From contig NZ_BAZG01000025.1 in assembly GCF_000964525.1 (NCBI RefSeq), positions 1 through 39,687 of the forward strand: a stretch of 39,687 nucleotides of DNA, written 5' to 3'. Under the pieces are notes generated by a model. That model was not told where the DNA came from, did no database searches, and was given only the letters and a program-made list of their open reading frames with translations. The stretch comes from Anaeromyxobacter sp. PSR-1 (GTDB taxonomy: Bacteria; Myxococcota; Myxococcia; Myxococcales; Anaeromyxobacteraceae). Position 1 is the stretch's first letter. Each line of letters opens with the position of its first letter. Below, piece by piece: positions 1 through 7,618 of this stretch. Made by a program: the position numbers and the translations under genes.

Positions 1-2
1 GC

Positions 3-140
3 GGCCTCACGGTGCTCGCCGAGCGCGGCGCCGTCCGCGCCCTCGGCCGCGGGCGCGCGCGCCGCTGGGTCGCGGCACCCGTGAGCGGCTTCAACCCGGC
101 GTTGCTGCTGCCGCTCCCCCGCGCTATCGGGCAGGGATGA
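3..140 (+). CDS. C-terminal fragment of a probable winged-helix DNA-binding protein
   Basis: A frame open from the left edge ends in TGA at 138-140 and gives about 45 residues. The start of the fragment (GLTVLAERGAVRALGRG) reads like the recognition helix and wing of a winged-helix domain. The tail ends in a hydrophobic LLLPLP stretch. The stop overlaps the ATG of the next gene (ATGA, 137-140), so the two are probably translationally coupled and functionally linked. The assignment to a regulator rests on a short piece and is an inference; most of the gene lies outside the window. Confidence 0.5.
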   Translation, partial: GLTVLAERGAVRALGRGRARRWVAAPVSGFNPALLLPLPRAIGQG

Positions 141-874
141 GCCCCGGGGCGAGGAAGGGCGCCGCGCGCGCGGCGCCGCGCGAGGACGTCGGCGAGGCCG
201 AGGTGGTGCGCGAGTACGGCCCGTTCGACGGCGCCCCGGTGCACGGCGTCAGCTTCGACGGCGAGCGCGTCTGGGCCGCGACCGGCGCGAAGCTGGTCGG
301 GTTCGACCCGGCGAGCGGCGAGGCGGTCCGCACGCTGGAGGTCGCGTGCGACGCGGGCACCGCCTTCGACGGCCGGCACCTGTACCAGCTCGCGGGCGAC
401 CGGATCCTGCGCCTCGACCCCGCCACCGGCGCCGTCCTGGGCAGCGTGCCCGCGCCGGCGGGCGCCGGCGGCTCCGGCCTGTGCTGGGCCGAGGGGAGCC
501 TGTGGGTCGGACGCTACGGCGAGCGCCGGATCCTGCGGGTCGATCCCGCGACCGGCGCCGTCCTGCGCACCATCGAGTCGGACCGCTTCGTCACCGGGGT
601 GACCTGGGTGGACGGCGAGCTGTGGCACGGGACGATGGAGGGCGGCGAGAGCGAGCTGCGCCGGGTGGATCCCGAGGGCGGCGCGGTGCGGGCGCGCCTC
701 GCCATGCCGCGCGGCGTGCTGGTGAGCGGGCTCGAGTCCGACGGCGCCGGGCTCTTCTTCTGCGGGGGCGGCGCGAGCGGCAAGGTGCGCGCGGTGCGAC
801 GCCCCGCGCCCGCCGGCGGACGGACGGCGAGCCGGGCGCGGCGGAGCGGCCCCCGGCGCCGGCGCGGGCGCTAG
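137..874 (+). CDS. beta-propeller protein, glutaminyl-cyclotransferase/Vgb-like
   Basis: The 245-residue protein contains repeated blades of the type GERVWAATGAKLVGFDPASGEAVRTL, LWVGRYGERRILRVDPATGAVLRTI and LWHGTMEGGESELRRVDPEGGAV. The L-x-R-x-D-P-x-x-G-x-V signature is typical of glutamine-cyclotransferase-like and PQQ/Vgb-type propellers. No signal peptide is visible, so a cytoplasmic location is likely. The last 30 residues are a low-complexity Arg-rich tail. The start overlaps the upstream winged-helix gene by four bases, which suggests the propeller works with that regulator, perhaps as a ligand-binding or accessory subunit (inference). The stop lies in a CTAG shared with the convergent LysR gene. 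The enzymatic activity is unknown. Confidence 0.75.
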   Translation: MSPGARKGAARAAPREDVGEAEVVREYGPFDGAPVHGVSFDGERVWAATGAKLVGFDPASGEAVRTLEVACDAGTAFDGRHLYQLAGDRILRLDPATGAVLGSVPAPAGAGGSGLCWAEGSLWVGRYGERRILRVDPATGAVLRTIESDRFVTGVTWVDGELWHGTMEGGESELRRVDPEGGAVRARLAMPRGVLVSGLESDGAGLFFCGGGASGKVRAVRRPAPAGGRTASRARRSGPRRRRGR

Positions 875-1812
875 GCCTGGCCGGACAGCGCCGGCCGGGC
901 CCGCTCCACCAGGCCGTCCAGCCAGTCGATGACCGCCCGCACCCGGGGCGTGCGGCGCAGGTCGCCGTGCACGAGCAGCCAGAGCTCGTGCGGCGCCGGC
1001 TCCGGGCCCTCCAGCCGCGCCAGCGCCGGATCGCGATCGGCCACGAAGCGCGGGAGCACCGCCACCCCGAGCCCGAGCCGCGCCGCCTGGAGCAGCGCGG
1101 TGGTGCTGTTGCAGCGGAAGACGATCCGGCGCGACGGCGCGACCCGCTCCAGCCAGCGCTCCTGCGGCACGGCGGCGTGGCCCTCGTCGAGCCCGACGAA
1201 CGGATCCGCCGCGAAGTCCACCGCCCGCGGCTTCCCGCCCAGCGTGGCGCGGCCGGCGTACAGCCCGTAGGCGACGTCGGAGAGCTTGCGCGTCACCAGC
1301 CCGGCGTCGCGCGGGCGGCCCATGCGGACGGCCAGGTCGGCCTCGCGCCGGGTGAGGTCGAAGGCGCGCTGGTCGGCGGCGATCTCGAGGACGAGCCCGG
1401 GGTGCCGCTCGCGCAGGACGCCCACCGCCGGGAGGAACAGGTGCGTGGCGAGGTGCGAGGCGGTGGTGAGCCGCACCGTGCCGTCCAGCGCGCGGTCGCG
1501 CGTGTCGGCGTGGCGCGCGAGCGCGAGCACGTCCTGCTCCACCCGCGAGGCGAGCTCGGCCAGCTCCTGGCCGGTGGTGGTGCACGCCCAGCCCTGCGGC
1601 CCGCGCTCGAAGAGCGCCAGGCCCAGGGCGCCCTCCAGCGCCGCCACCCGGCGCGCCACGGTGTTGCGGTCCACGCCGAGCCGCCGCGCCGCGCGGGCGT
1701 GGCTCCCGGTGCGCACCAGCTCGAGGAAGAACTCGAGGTGCCCCCAGTCCAGCCCCGCGCGTTGCTGCGCGGGGCCCGCGCCCCCCTGCGCGTTCAAGCC
1801 GCGCTTCGACAT
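871..1812 (-). CDS. LysR-family transcriptional regulator
   Basis: The 313-residue protein has an N-terminal winged HTH (about residues 21-80: FFLELVRTGSHARAARRLGVDRNT...LFERGPQGW). The periplasmic-binding-protein-like effector domain follows, with the usual SDVAYGLYAG and LGLGVAVLPRF motifs near the C-terminus. It belongs to the subgroup that uses an RNTVARRV recognition helix instead of the classic QPALSxQI. I chose the ATG at 1812 because GGAGG lies 8 nt upstream; a longer frame to 1869 has no such site. It is divergent from the small membrane-protein gene at 1870, which is the likeliest target. The effector is unknown. Confidence 0.88.
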   Translation of the reverse strand: MSKRGLNAQGGAGPAQQRAGLDWGHLEFFLELVRTGSHARAARRLGVDRNTVARRVAALEGALGLALFERGPQGWACTTTGQELAELASRVEQDVLALARHADTRDRALDGTVRLTTASHLATHLFLPAVGVLRERHPGLVLEIAADQRAFDLTRREADLAVRMGRPRDAGLVTRKLSDVAYGLYAGRATLGGKPRAVDFAADPFVGLDEGHAAVPQERWLERVAPSRRIVFRCNSTTALLQAARLGLGVAVLPRFVADRDPALARLEGPEPAPHELWLLVHGDLRRTPRVRAVIDWLDGLVERARPALSGQA

Positions 1813-1869
1813 CCGTACATCCTCCACGTGCCGCGCAGCCCCGCGCGGCGAGCACGAGGGAGAAACCAC

Positions 1870-2247
1870 ATGAAGTCGCGAGCGTCACCCTCCACCGCAG
1901 CGCCCTCCTGGGGCGCCCTCTGGCTGACCGGCGGCCCGCAGGCCCTCGCCCCCCGGGTCCCCCCGCCGGCGCCGCAGCCGGCGCCGGCCGGCCCTCCGGC
2001 TCCGGCACGCCTGCCCGCCGCCCGCTTCGCGCGCGCCGCCCGGGGCTCGCCGGACCTCGCGGTGGGAGCGCTCCTCGCCGCGCTGTGGATCGGCCTGTGG
2101 GCCGTCTTCACGGCCGGCGTGGCCGGCGCGCTCGGCGAGGTCGCGGCGGGCTCGGGCGCGGGGTGGACCGCCTCGGCGCCCGGGACGGCCCACGCCCCGG
2201 CGGCCGCCGCGCGCCGGCCCGCGCCGCCACCCCGGGTGCGGCGGTGA
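1870..2247 (+). CDS. small Pro/Ala-rich single-span membrane protein, hypothetical
   Basis: ATG at 1870 is preceded by GAGGGAGAAACCAC, a good ribosome-binding site. The product is 125 residues. The first 60 residues are Pro/Ala-rich without a clear fold. A hydrophobic segment (about residues 61-85, AVGALLAALWIGLWAVFTAGV) looks like one transmembrane helix, followed by an Ala/Pro/Arg tail. It is transcribed divergently from the LysR regulator 57 bp away, so it is a plausible target. I do not recognise a family. The supporting evidence is the ribosome-binding site, the membrane segment and the divergent arrangement; spurious coding cannot be excluded. Confidence 0.5.
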   Translation: MKSRASPSTAAPSWGALWLTGGPQALAPRVPPPAPQPAPAGPPAPARLPAARFARAARGSPDLAVGALLAALWIGLWAVFTAGVAGALGEVAAGSGAGWTASAPGTAHAPAAAARRPAPPPRVRR

Positions 2248-2319
2248 GCGTCGGTCGGCGGGGGCCGGGGTCGCCCGCGGCGCCATGCCGCGCACCGCCG
2301 CCGCGCCACGGTCCCCCGG

Positions 2320-3339
2320 TTGATCGAAGCTGTGGGGGTGAGCACGCCATCGCCCCGTCTCCCGGGCCAACCCGAGGAGCTCGCCGCCGCCGGCGCCGTC
2401 CCGGCCGTCTCGGCGCGGAGCATCTGGGTGGACCTGCTCGTGTACCCCACGCACTCGCTCCCCACCGCCGCGCAGCCGGTGCTGGTCGGCCTGGGGCTGG
2501 CGGTGCACTTCGGGGTGCTCTCGCCCTGGCCGGCGCTGGTCGGCCTGTTCGGATCGTGGGTCATCCACGTGGCGGGGCTGTTCACCGACAACCACGAGCT
2601 GCTCCGCCTCCACCCGAAGCTCCCGGAGCACCCCGAGCTCGTCCACGCGGTGGAGACGGGCGCGCTGCGGCTCGCCACCCTGCGCCTGGCGGTGGTCGGC
2701 TGCCTGCTGCTGGCGGTGGCGACCGCGCCGTACCTCTACCGGATCGGCGGCGCGCCGGTGCTGGCGTTCGGCGTCCTCGGCGTCGTGACCAGCCTCTCCT
2801 ACAACGGCGGCCCGTGGGCGTACGCGCGCCGCGGCCAGGCCGATCCGCTGTTCGTGGTGATGTTCGGCGTGGTCGGCGTGGTGGGCACGTACTTCATCCA
2901 GGCGGCCGCGGTGCAGGGCGCGCCCCAGCCGTGGCGGCTGCTCGCGTCGCTGCCGCTGCCGGTCTACCTCGTCGGCCTGCCGGTCGGCGCGCTCGTCACC
3001 GCGGTGCTGCTGGTGGACGACCTCCGCGATCACGAGTTCGACCGCGTGAAGGGCTGGCGGACCGGCGCGGTGCTCCACGGGCCCGACTTCAACCGCGTCG
3101 AGATCGCCCTCCTGCTCGCGTTCGCGTACCTCGCGCCGCTCGGCTCGTGGTTCCTGCTCGACCTCGGGCCGTGGATGCTCCTGCCGCTCGCCTCGGCGCC
3201 CCTGGCGATCGGCGCGCTCCGGACGCTCTTCACCGTGCGCGAGCGCGTGCGCCTCATCCCGCTCACGCCGCGGATGGCGCGCGTCGGGCTCGTCTACTCC
3301 GCCCTGCTCGGCCTCGCGCTGGCGCTCGCGCCGCGGTGA
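2320..3339 (+). CDS. UbiA-family prenyltransferase, MenA-like
   Basis: The integral membrane protein of about 339 residues has 8-9 hydrophobic helices. The second Asp-rich motif DDLRDHEFDRVKG (from residue 233) and the SYNGGP segment (around residues 160-165) match UbiA/MenA enzymes, which transfer a polyprenyl chain to an aromatic acceptor such as 1,4-dihydroxy-2-naphthoate during menaquinone synthesis. The first Asp-rich motif, normally NDxxDxxxD, appears only as FTDNHELLRLH (residues 88-97). Acceptor and chain length are therefore uncertain. The start is not certain: a TTG at 2320 and GTGs at 2332 and 2338 are all possible, and none has a well-spaced Shine-Dalgarno. The gene stands alone before the chemoreceptor. 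Confidence 0.78.
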   Translation: MIEAVGVSTPSPRLPGQPEELAAAGAVPAVSARSIWVDLLVYPTHSLPTAAQPVLVGLGLAVHFGVLSPWPALVGLFGSWVIHVAGLFTDNHELLRLHPKLPEHPELVHAVETGALRLATLRLAVVGCLLLAVATAPYLYRIGGAPVLAFGVLGVVTSLSYNGGPWAYARRGQADPLFVVMFGVVGVVGTYFIQAAAVQGAPQPWRLLASLPLPVYLVGLPVGALVTAVLLVDDLRDHEFDRVKGWRTGAVLHGPDFNRVEIALLLAFAYLAPLGSWFLLDLGPWMLLPLASAPLAIGALRTLFTVRERVRLIPLTPRMARVGLVYSALLGLALALAPR

Positions 3340-3527
3340 GGCGGGCCCCGGGCGCGCGCCTTCGTCACGTCCCTGACGCCGCGCCCGCGACGCGCTCGAT
3401 CCGTCGCCGCGACCCCAGCCCGTCCACCCTGGGGCGCACGCCACTCGACCCGGGACGCGGGACGGCGGCGGGCGGCGCGGGTCCGGAAGCGCCCGGCGCG
3501 CGGCCGATCCGCCCGCCCGTGACGGGC

Positions 3528-3542
3528 TGGCACGCAGGGTGC
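3528..3542 (+). promoter_or_regulatory. sigma-54 (-24/-12) promoter of the chemoreceptor gene
   Basis: TGGCACGCAGGGTGC fits the TGGCAC-N5-TTGC consensus with the diagnostic GG-N10-GC spacing. Only one base of the -12 element differs (GTGC for TTGC). It lies 46 bp before the ATG at 3589, in the intergenic region after the prenyltransferase gene. It matches the site at 9254-9268 at 13 of 15 bases. No activator-binding repeat is recognisable nearby. Confidence 0.68.
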
Positions 3543-3588
3543 TGGGACGCCCTCGGATGGCCGCGCCTCCCTCCGCCGGAGTCCCGAC

Positions 3589-5670
3589 ATGCGCCGCTCG
3601 CTCCCGGTCTCGACGAAGATCCTCGGCTCCTCCCTGCTCGCCGCGGGCGCCACGCTGGCGGCCGGCCTCGCCGGCTGGCTCGCGGCCCGGCGCGGCCTCG
3701 CCGATGGACCGGCCATCGGGCTGGCGGCCTCGGCCGCGGTCGCGGCGGTGATCGCGGGCGGCGGCCTGTTCGTGGCCCGCGTGGTCGGGCGCGCCATCCG
3801 CGCCATGCGCGGCGAGTCCGCGCGCGTGCGCGACGCGGTGCGCGCCGGGACGCTCACGGTGCGCGGCGCCGAGGGGCACATCGACCCGGAGTTCCAGCTC
3901 ATCATCCGCACGCTGAACGAGACGCTGGACGCGTTCTCGACCCCGTTCGCCGCCACCGCGGAGGCGGTGGAGCGCATCTCGCGCGGCGACCTCCCCGGGC
4001 GCATGACGGCGCCGTTCGAGGGCGACTTCGACCGCCTGCGCGACGCGGTGAACGCGGTCATCGAGGTGGTGGAGCAGCGCAACGACGACATCCGGCACCT
4101 GGTGGAGGCGGCCACCGCGGGCCGCCTGGACGTCCGCGCCGACGTCTCGCGCTACCACGGCTACAATGGCGCGATGATCGGCCGGATCAACCTGCTCCTC
4201 GACACGGTGATCCGCCCGATCGAGGTCGCCACCGACCGCGTGGTGCGGCTGGCGGCGGGCGAGGTGCCGCCCGACGTGGACCTCGAGGTACAGGGCCGCT
4301 TCCTCGACCTGAAGCGCGGGGTGAACGCGCTGCTCGAGGTGGTGCGCCTGCGCAACGCGGACCTGGCGCTGCTCCTGCGCGCGGCGGCGGAGGGGCGCCT
4401 CGACGTGCGCGCCGATCCGTCGCGCTACCCGGGCCAGAACGGGGAGCTGGTGCGGGGGATGAACGCGCTGCTCGACGCGGTGGTGGCGCCGCTCCGCGCG
4501 GCGGCGGACGCGCTCGAGCGGCTGGCGCGCGGCGAGGCGCCGGCGCCGATCGAGGAGACCTACCGCGGGGAGTTCGACACGCTCCGCCGCAACGTGAACG
4601 CCTGCACGGCGGCCGTCGGCGCGCTCGTCGCCGAGGTGGACGTGGCCATCGAGGCCGGGCGCGCCGGCGACCTGGGCCGGCGGGGCGATCCGGCGCGGTG
4701 CCAGGGCGACTACCGCCGGGTGCTCGCCGGCGTGAACGAGATCCTCGACGCGGTCTCCGCGCCGGTGCGCGAGGCGAGCGACGTGCTGGCCCGGCTCGCC
4801 GCGCGCGACCTGCGCGCGCGCATGGGCGGGCGCTACCAGGGTGACCACGCGCGGCTCCAGCAGGTGGTGAACGGCACCGCCGGCGCGCTCGACGCGGCGC
4901 TCGGGCAGGTGGTGGAGGCGGTGGGCCAGATCTCGGCCGCGGCCGCCCAGATCGCCTCGTCGAGCCAGGCGGTGGCGGGCGGCGCCGCGGAGCAGGCCTC
5001 CGCCATCGGGCGCACCGGCGCCAGCCTCGAGGTGGTGGCCGGCCAGGCGCGCACCACCTCCGAGCACGCCGCCGCCGCCGACGGCCTCTCCGCCTCGGCG
5101 CGCGCGGCCGCGGCCGAGGGCGCCGCCACCGTCTCGCGGATGACCGCCGCCATGGCGCAGGTGCGCGGCGCGGCCGAGCAGACGGCGCAGATCATCAAGG
5201 ACATCGACGAGATCGCGTTCCAGACCAACCTGCTCGCGCTGAACGCGGCGGTGGAGGCCGCCCGCGCCGGCGGCGCCGGGCGCGGCTTCGCGGTGGTGGC
5301 CGAGGAGGTGCGGTCGCTCGCGCTCCGCGCCAAGGAGGCCGCCTCGCGCACCGAGGCGCTCATCGGCGAGTCGGTGCGTCAGGCGGCGGACGGCGACGCC
5401 ATCACCCGCGCGGTCGCGGAGCGGCTCGAGGTGATCCGCGCCGGCGCCGAGCGGCTCGCCGGGCTCGCGGCCGGGATCAGCGCCGCGGCGCGGGAGCAGG
5501 CCGGCGGCGTGGAGCGGATCACCGGCGCGGTGGCGGAGATCGACCGCGTCACCCAGCAGAACGCCGCCAGCGCCGAGCAGTCCTCGGCGGCGGCGGCGGA
5601 GCTGTCGGCGCGCTCGGGCACGCTGGCGGAGCTGCTGGGCGGGTTCCGGCTGGGCGGCGCCGGCGCCTGA
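3589..5670 (+). CDS. methyl-accepting chemotaxis protein with poly-HAMP array
   Basis: The 693-residue protein has two N-terminal hydrophobic helices (about 11-33 and 41-66) separated by only a few residues, so there is no periplasmic sensor domain. Residues 67 to about 425 are some eight tandem HAMP-like units of about 46 residues. Units with a [13 protein letters not shown] core alternate with units of the RISRGDLP type. The C-terminal signalling domain carries the MCP hairpin core ([20 protein letters not shown]) and the conserved [15 protein letters not shown] segment. No CheR-binding pentapeptide is seen at the C-terminus. A sigma-54 promoter (3528-3542) precedes it, and GGAG lies 8 nt before the ATG. 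It probably senses an intracellular or membrane redox signal and passes it to a CheA (inference). Confidence 0.93.
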   Translation: MRRSLPVSTKILGSSLLAAGATLAAGLAGWLAARRGLADGPAIGLAASAAVAAVIAGGGLFVARVVGRAIRAMRGESARVRDAVRAGTLTVRGAEGHIDPEFQLIIRTLNETLDAFSTPFAATAEAVERISRGDLPGRMTAPFEGDFDRLRDAVNAVIEVVEQRNDDIRHLVEAATAGRLDVRADVSRYHGYNGAMIGRINLLLDTVIRPIEVATDRVVRLAAGEVPPDVDLEVQGRFLDLKRGVNALLEVVRLRNADLALLLRAAAEGRLDVRADPSRYPGQNGELVRGMNALLDAVVAPLRAAADALERLARGEAPAPIEETYRGEFDTLRRNVNACTAAVGALVAEVDVAIEAGRAGDLGRRGDPARCQGDYRRVLAGVNEILDAVSAPVREASDVLARLAARDLRARMGGRYQGDHARLQQVVNGTAGALDAALGQVVEAVGQISAAAAQIASSSQAVAGGAAEQASAIGRTGASLEVVAGQARTTSEHAAAADGLSASARAAAAEGAATVSRMTAAMAQVRGAAEQTAQIIKDIDEIAFQTNLLALNAAVEAARAGGAGRGFAVVAEEVRSLALRAKEAASRTEALIGESVRQAADGDAITRAVAERLEVIRAGAERLAGLAAGISAAAREQAGGVERITGAVAEIDRVTQQNAASAEQSSAAAAELSARSGTLAELLGGFRLGGAGA

Positions 5671-5692
5671 GGGCGCCCGCGCCCGGACAGCC

Positions 5693-5732
5693 GAGGAGCG
5701 CCCCGCGGAGGAGGGCGGCCGGGGCGCCCCTC
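5693..5732. terminator. strong hairpin between convergent genes
   Basis: GCGCCCCG (5698-5705) pairs with CGGGGCGC (5720-5727). The stem extends outward with GAGG/CCTC after one mismatch, giving about 12 paired bases in the short gap between the chemoreceptor and the porin. No T-tract follows on either strand. It probably works as a bidirectional terminator or mRNA end-stabiliser. Confidence 0.5.
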
Positions 5733-5745
5733 GTCCCCGCGCGCT

Positions 5746-7035
5746 CTACGGGGAACCCTTCGGCGCGCCGACGTTCGCCGTCGCCGCGAAGGTGTAGAGC
5801 AGGCCCACGCCGAAGCCGCGGGTGTCGCCGCCCGGCGCGACGGCGCCCGGCCCGCCCACCACGCCGTAGCTGGCGGAGCGGTCGTTCCGGGTCTCGTAGT
5901 AGGCGACGTAGACGTCCGCGGCCTTGGTGAGCGCGTACGAGTAGCCGGCGTTCCACTGCGTGGCGCCCAGGCCGTTGGTGGTGCACGCGCCGCCGCCCAC
6001 CACCTCGCACTCGCCCGCGTCGGCCTGGCCGAACGAGCCGAACAGCTGGTGCGGGCCGAAGCGCTGCTGGAGGAGCGCGTAGTACGCGAAGCGCGCGTAC
6101 TCGCGGACGGCGCCGGCGGTGCGGTCGTCGTTCTCGTAGGAGAGCCGCTCGCCCACCAGCGAGACGCGCGTCCCGGTGGGCAGCGACACCTGCGCGATGG
6201 CCTCGTGGCCCTGGTCGGTGGACGACCCGTTCGTCAGCGACACCGGGGAGCCGCCCAGCTGCGTGAGGCCGAAGTAGTCCTCGTGCCGCTCGTAGGCGTA
6301 GCGGAGCAGCAGCGGGCCGTAGGCCCAGCTCACCAGGGCCGAGTGGACGCTCGGGCTGATCGACGGCGCGGTGGCCGAGGCGGCGGTCTTCGTCTCGTTG
6401 GCCGAGTACGCGAGCCGGGCCGAGAGGCCGTGGAGCTCGGGCGTCCAGTACTGGATGCTGTTGCCCTGGCGGCGGTTGAAGGCCGCGTCGGCCTTGCCGT
6501 TCGCGCGGCCGCTCTGGGTGGTGGTGCCCGGGACGCCGAAGCCGGGGCTGGCGGTGATGGTGTTGTCGAACGGGTTCAGGCCGCGGACCGCGCCGACCAG
6601 CAGCACCGGGTACTTGTACGGCGTGTCCCAGTTGCCGAAGAAGGCGCGGCCGAACCTGCCCTTCACGCCCACCGCGCTGTTGCGCGAGGCCCACGCGTTC
6701 GGCGCGTCGCCGTCCGGGCTGACGGCGCTCTCCACCTGGAAGAACACCTGGAGGTCCTCGCCCAGCACGTCGAACCCGCCCTTGAAGCCGATGTTGGACG
6801 TGCCGGAGGTGAGGCGGAAGCGCTGCGGGATGGCGACGCCGGTGTAAGCGGCGTCGGCGACCTGGGTGGCGCCGCCGGCCGCGGGCGACAGGCCCGGGCG
6901 CGTCGGGTCGGACACCCGCGCGTTGTCGAAGAACGGCATGAGCGTGCCGTAGATGGTCACGTCGCCTTCCAGCGCGGAGGCGGCCGCGGGGAGGAGGAGC
7001 GCTGCGAGCAGCGCCAGGGAGCGTCTCGAGGTCAT
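5746..7035 (-). CDS. outer-membrane porin (Gram-negative general porin type)
   Basis: The 429-residue protein has a signal peptide (MTSRRSLALLAALLLPAAASA). A beta-barrel pattern follows: VTIYGTLMPFF near the N-terminus, SNIGFKGGFDVLGEDLQVFFQVES, GRFGRAFFGNWDTPYKYP, then alternating aromatic strands. The IYG-N-terminus, F-x-V-E-S strand and constriction-loop segment match Porin_4/OmpC-like proteins. ATG at 7035 has GGAGAAGC upstream. It is the last gene of the flavoprotein-cytochrome-porin operon, 38 bp after the cytochrome stop. The context suggests passage of the reductase's substrate or product across the outer membrane (inference). Confidence 0.85.
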   Translation of the reverse strand: MTSRRSLALLAALLLPAAASALEGDVTIYGTLMPFFDNARVSDPTRPGLSPAAGGATQVADAAYTGVAIPQRFRLTSGTSNIGFKGGFDVLGEDLQVFFQVESAVSPDGDAPNAWASRNSAVGVKGRFGRAFFGNWDTPYKYPVLLVGAVRGLNPFDNTITASPGFGVPGTTTQSGRANGKADAAFNRRQGNSIQYWTPELHGLSARLAYSANETKTAASATAPSISPSVHSALVSWAYGPLLLRYAYERHEDYFGLTQLGGSPVSLTNGSSTDQGHEAIAQVSLPTGTRVSLVGERLSYENDDRTAGAVREYARFAYYALLQQRFGPHQLFGSFGQADAGECEVVGGGACTTNGLGATQWNAGYSYALTKAADVYVAYYETRNDRSASYGVVGGPGAVAPGGDTRGFGVGLLYTFAATANVGAPKGSP

Positions 7036-7073
7036 GTGCTTCTCCGTGTGAGGTCGTGGGTCACGGCGCGGCG

Positions 7074-7592
7074 CTACGGCACCTTGAAGTCGAACGTGTG
7101 GCAGTGGGCGCACCAGTTGACGGTCGCCTCGTGCTGGCGGTGGCAGACGGAGCACTCCATCTGCGGGCCCCAGTGCGGCGAGTCGTGCGGGTTCTCCGGC
7201 TTCACCGCGGCGGTCTTCTTCACCAGCTCGGCGGCCGGGCCGTGGCAGGCGAGGCACGCCTCGACGCTGGCCGGCTGCGGCTTCGCGGCCTTGCCGTGGC
7301 AGTCGGCGCAGCCGACGCCGGCGAGGCCGTGGCGGTGGCCGGAGGGGAGCTTCGCGCCGAGCGCCTTCGGGCCGGCGGGGTCGTGGCACCTGGCGCAGTC
7401 GGCGGCCTTCATCGCGCGGGTGGCGACGTGGCCGGGCGGCAGCACCTTGGCGGCGCCGTGGCAGGCGGCGCAGTCGCCGGGCCTCGCCTTCGGGTCGAGG
7501 CGGACCGTGGCGCCGGCGACGCGGGGCGCCAGGGTCACGAGGAGGGCCGCGAGCAGCGCCGGCCCGGACGTCTTCAGGAGCTTGGAAGCCAT
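7074..7592 (-). CDS. periplasmic multiheme (six CxxCH) c-type cytochrome, flavocytochrome-c electron-transfer subunit
   Basis: The 172-residue protein has an N-terminal signal peptide (to about residue 28). Six CxxCH haem-attachment motifs begin at C41, C66, C95, C113, C147 and C161. The spacing resembles small tetrahaem cytochromes of the c3/flavocytochrome-c type, with two extra sites. It lies 26 bp after the flavoprotein gene and before the porin, with AAAGGAA before its ATG. In flavocytochrome-c fumarate reductases the haem domain is fused to the flavin domain; here it is a separate polypeptide. It presumably carries electrons from a quinol-oxidising cytochrome to the flavoprotein in the periplasm (family knowledge plus context). 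Confidence 0.88.
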   Translation of the reverse strand: MASKLLKTSGPALLAALLVTLAPRVAGATVRLDPKARPGDCAACHGAAKVLPPGHVATRAMKAADCARCHDPAGPKALGAKLPSGHRHGLAGVGCADCHGKAAKPQPASVEACLACHGPAAELVKKTAAVKPENPHDSPHWGPQMECSVCHRQHEATVNWCAHCHTFDFKVP

Positions 7593-7618
7593 GATGTTCC
7601 TTTCGAGGAGCCGGAGGT

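Noticed and set aside
1885-5067. Open frame of over 1000 codons on the minus strand
   Set aside because: It is antisense to the prenyltransferase and chemoreceptor genes, has Arg/His/Ala-rich low-complexity translation and no domain. This is expected in very GC-rich DNA.
6517-6530. GCTCTGGGTGG inside the module A porin as another ACTCTGGGT copy
   Set aside because: It lacks the first base of the core and the conserved A(T/C)G upstream, and is explained by coding sequence.
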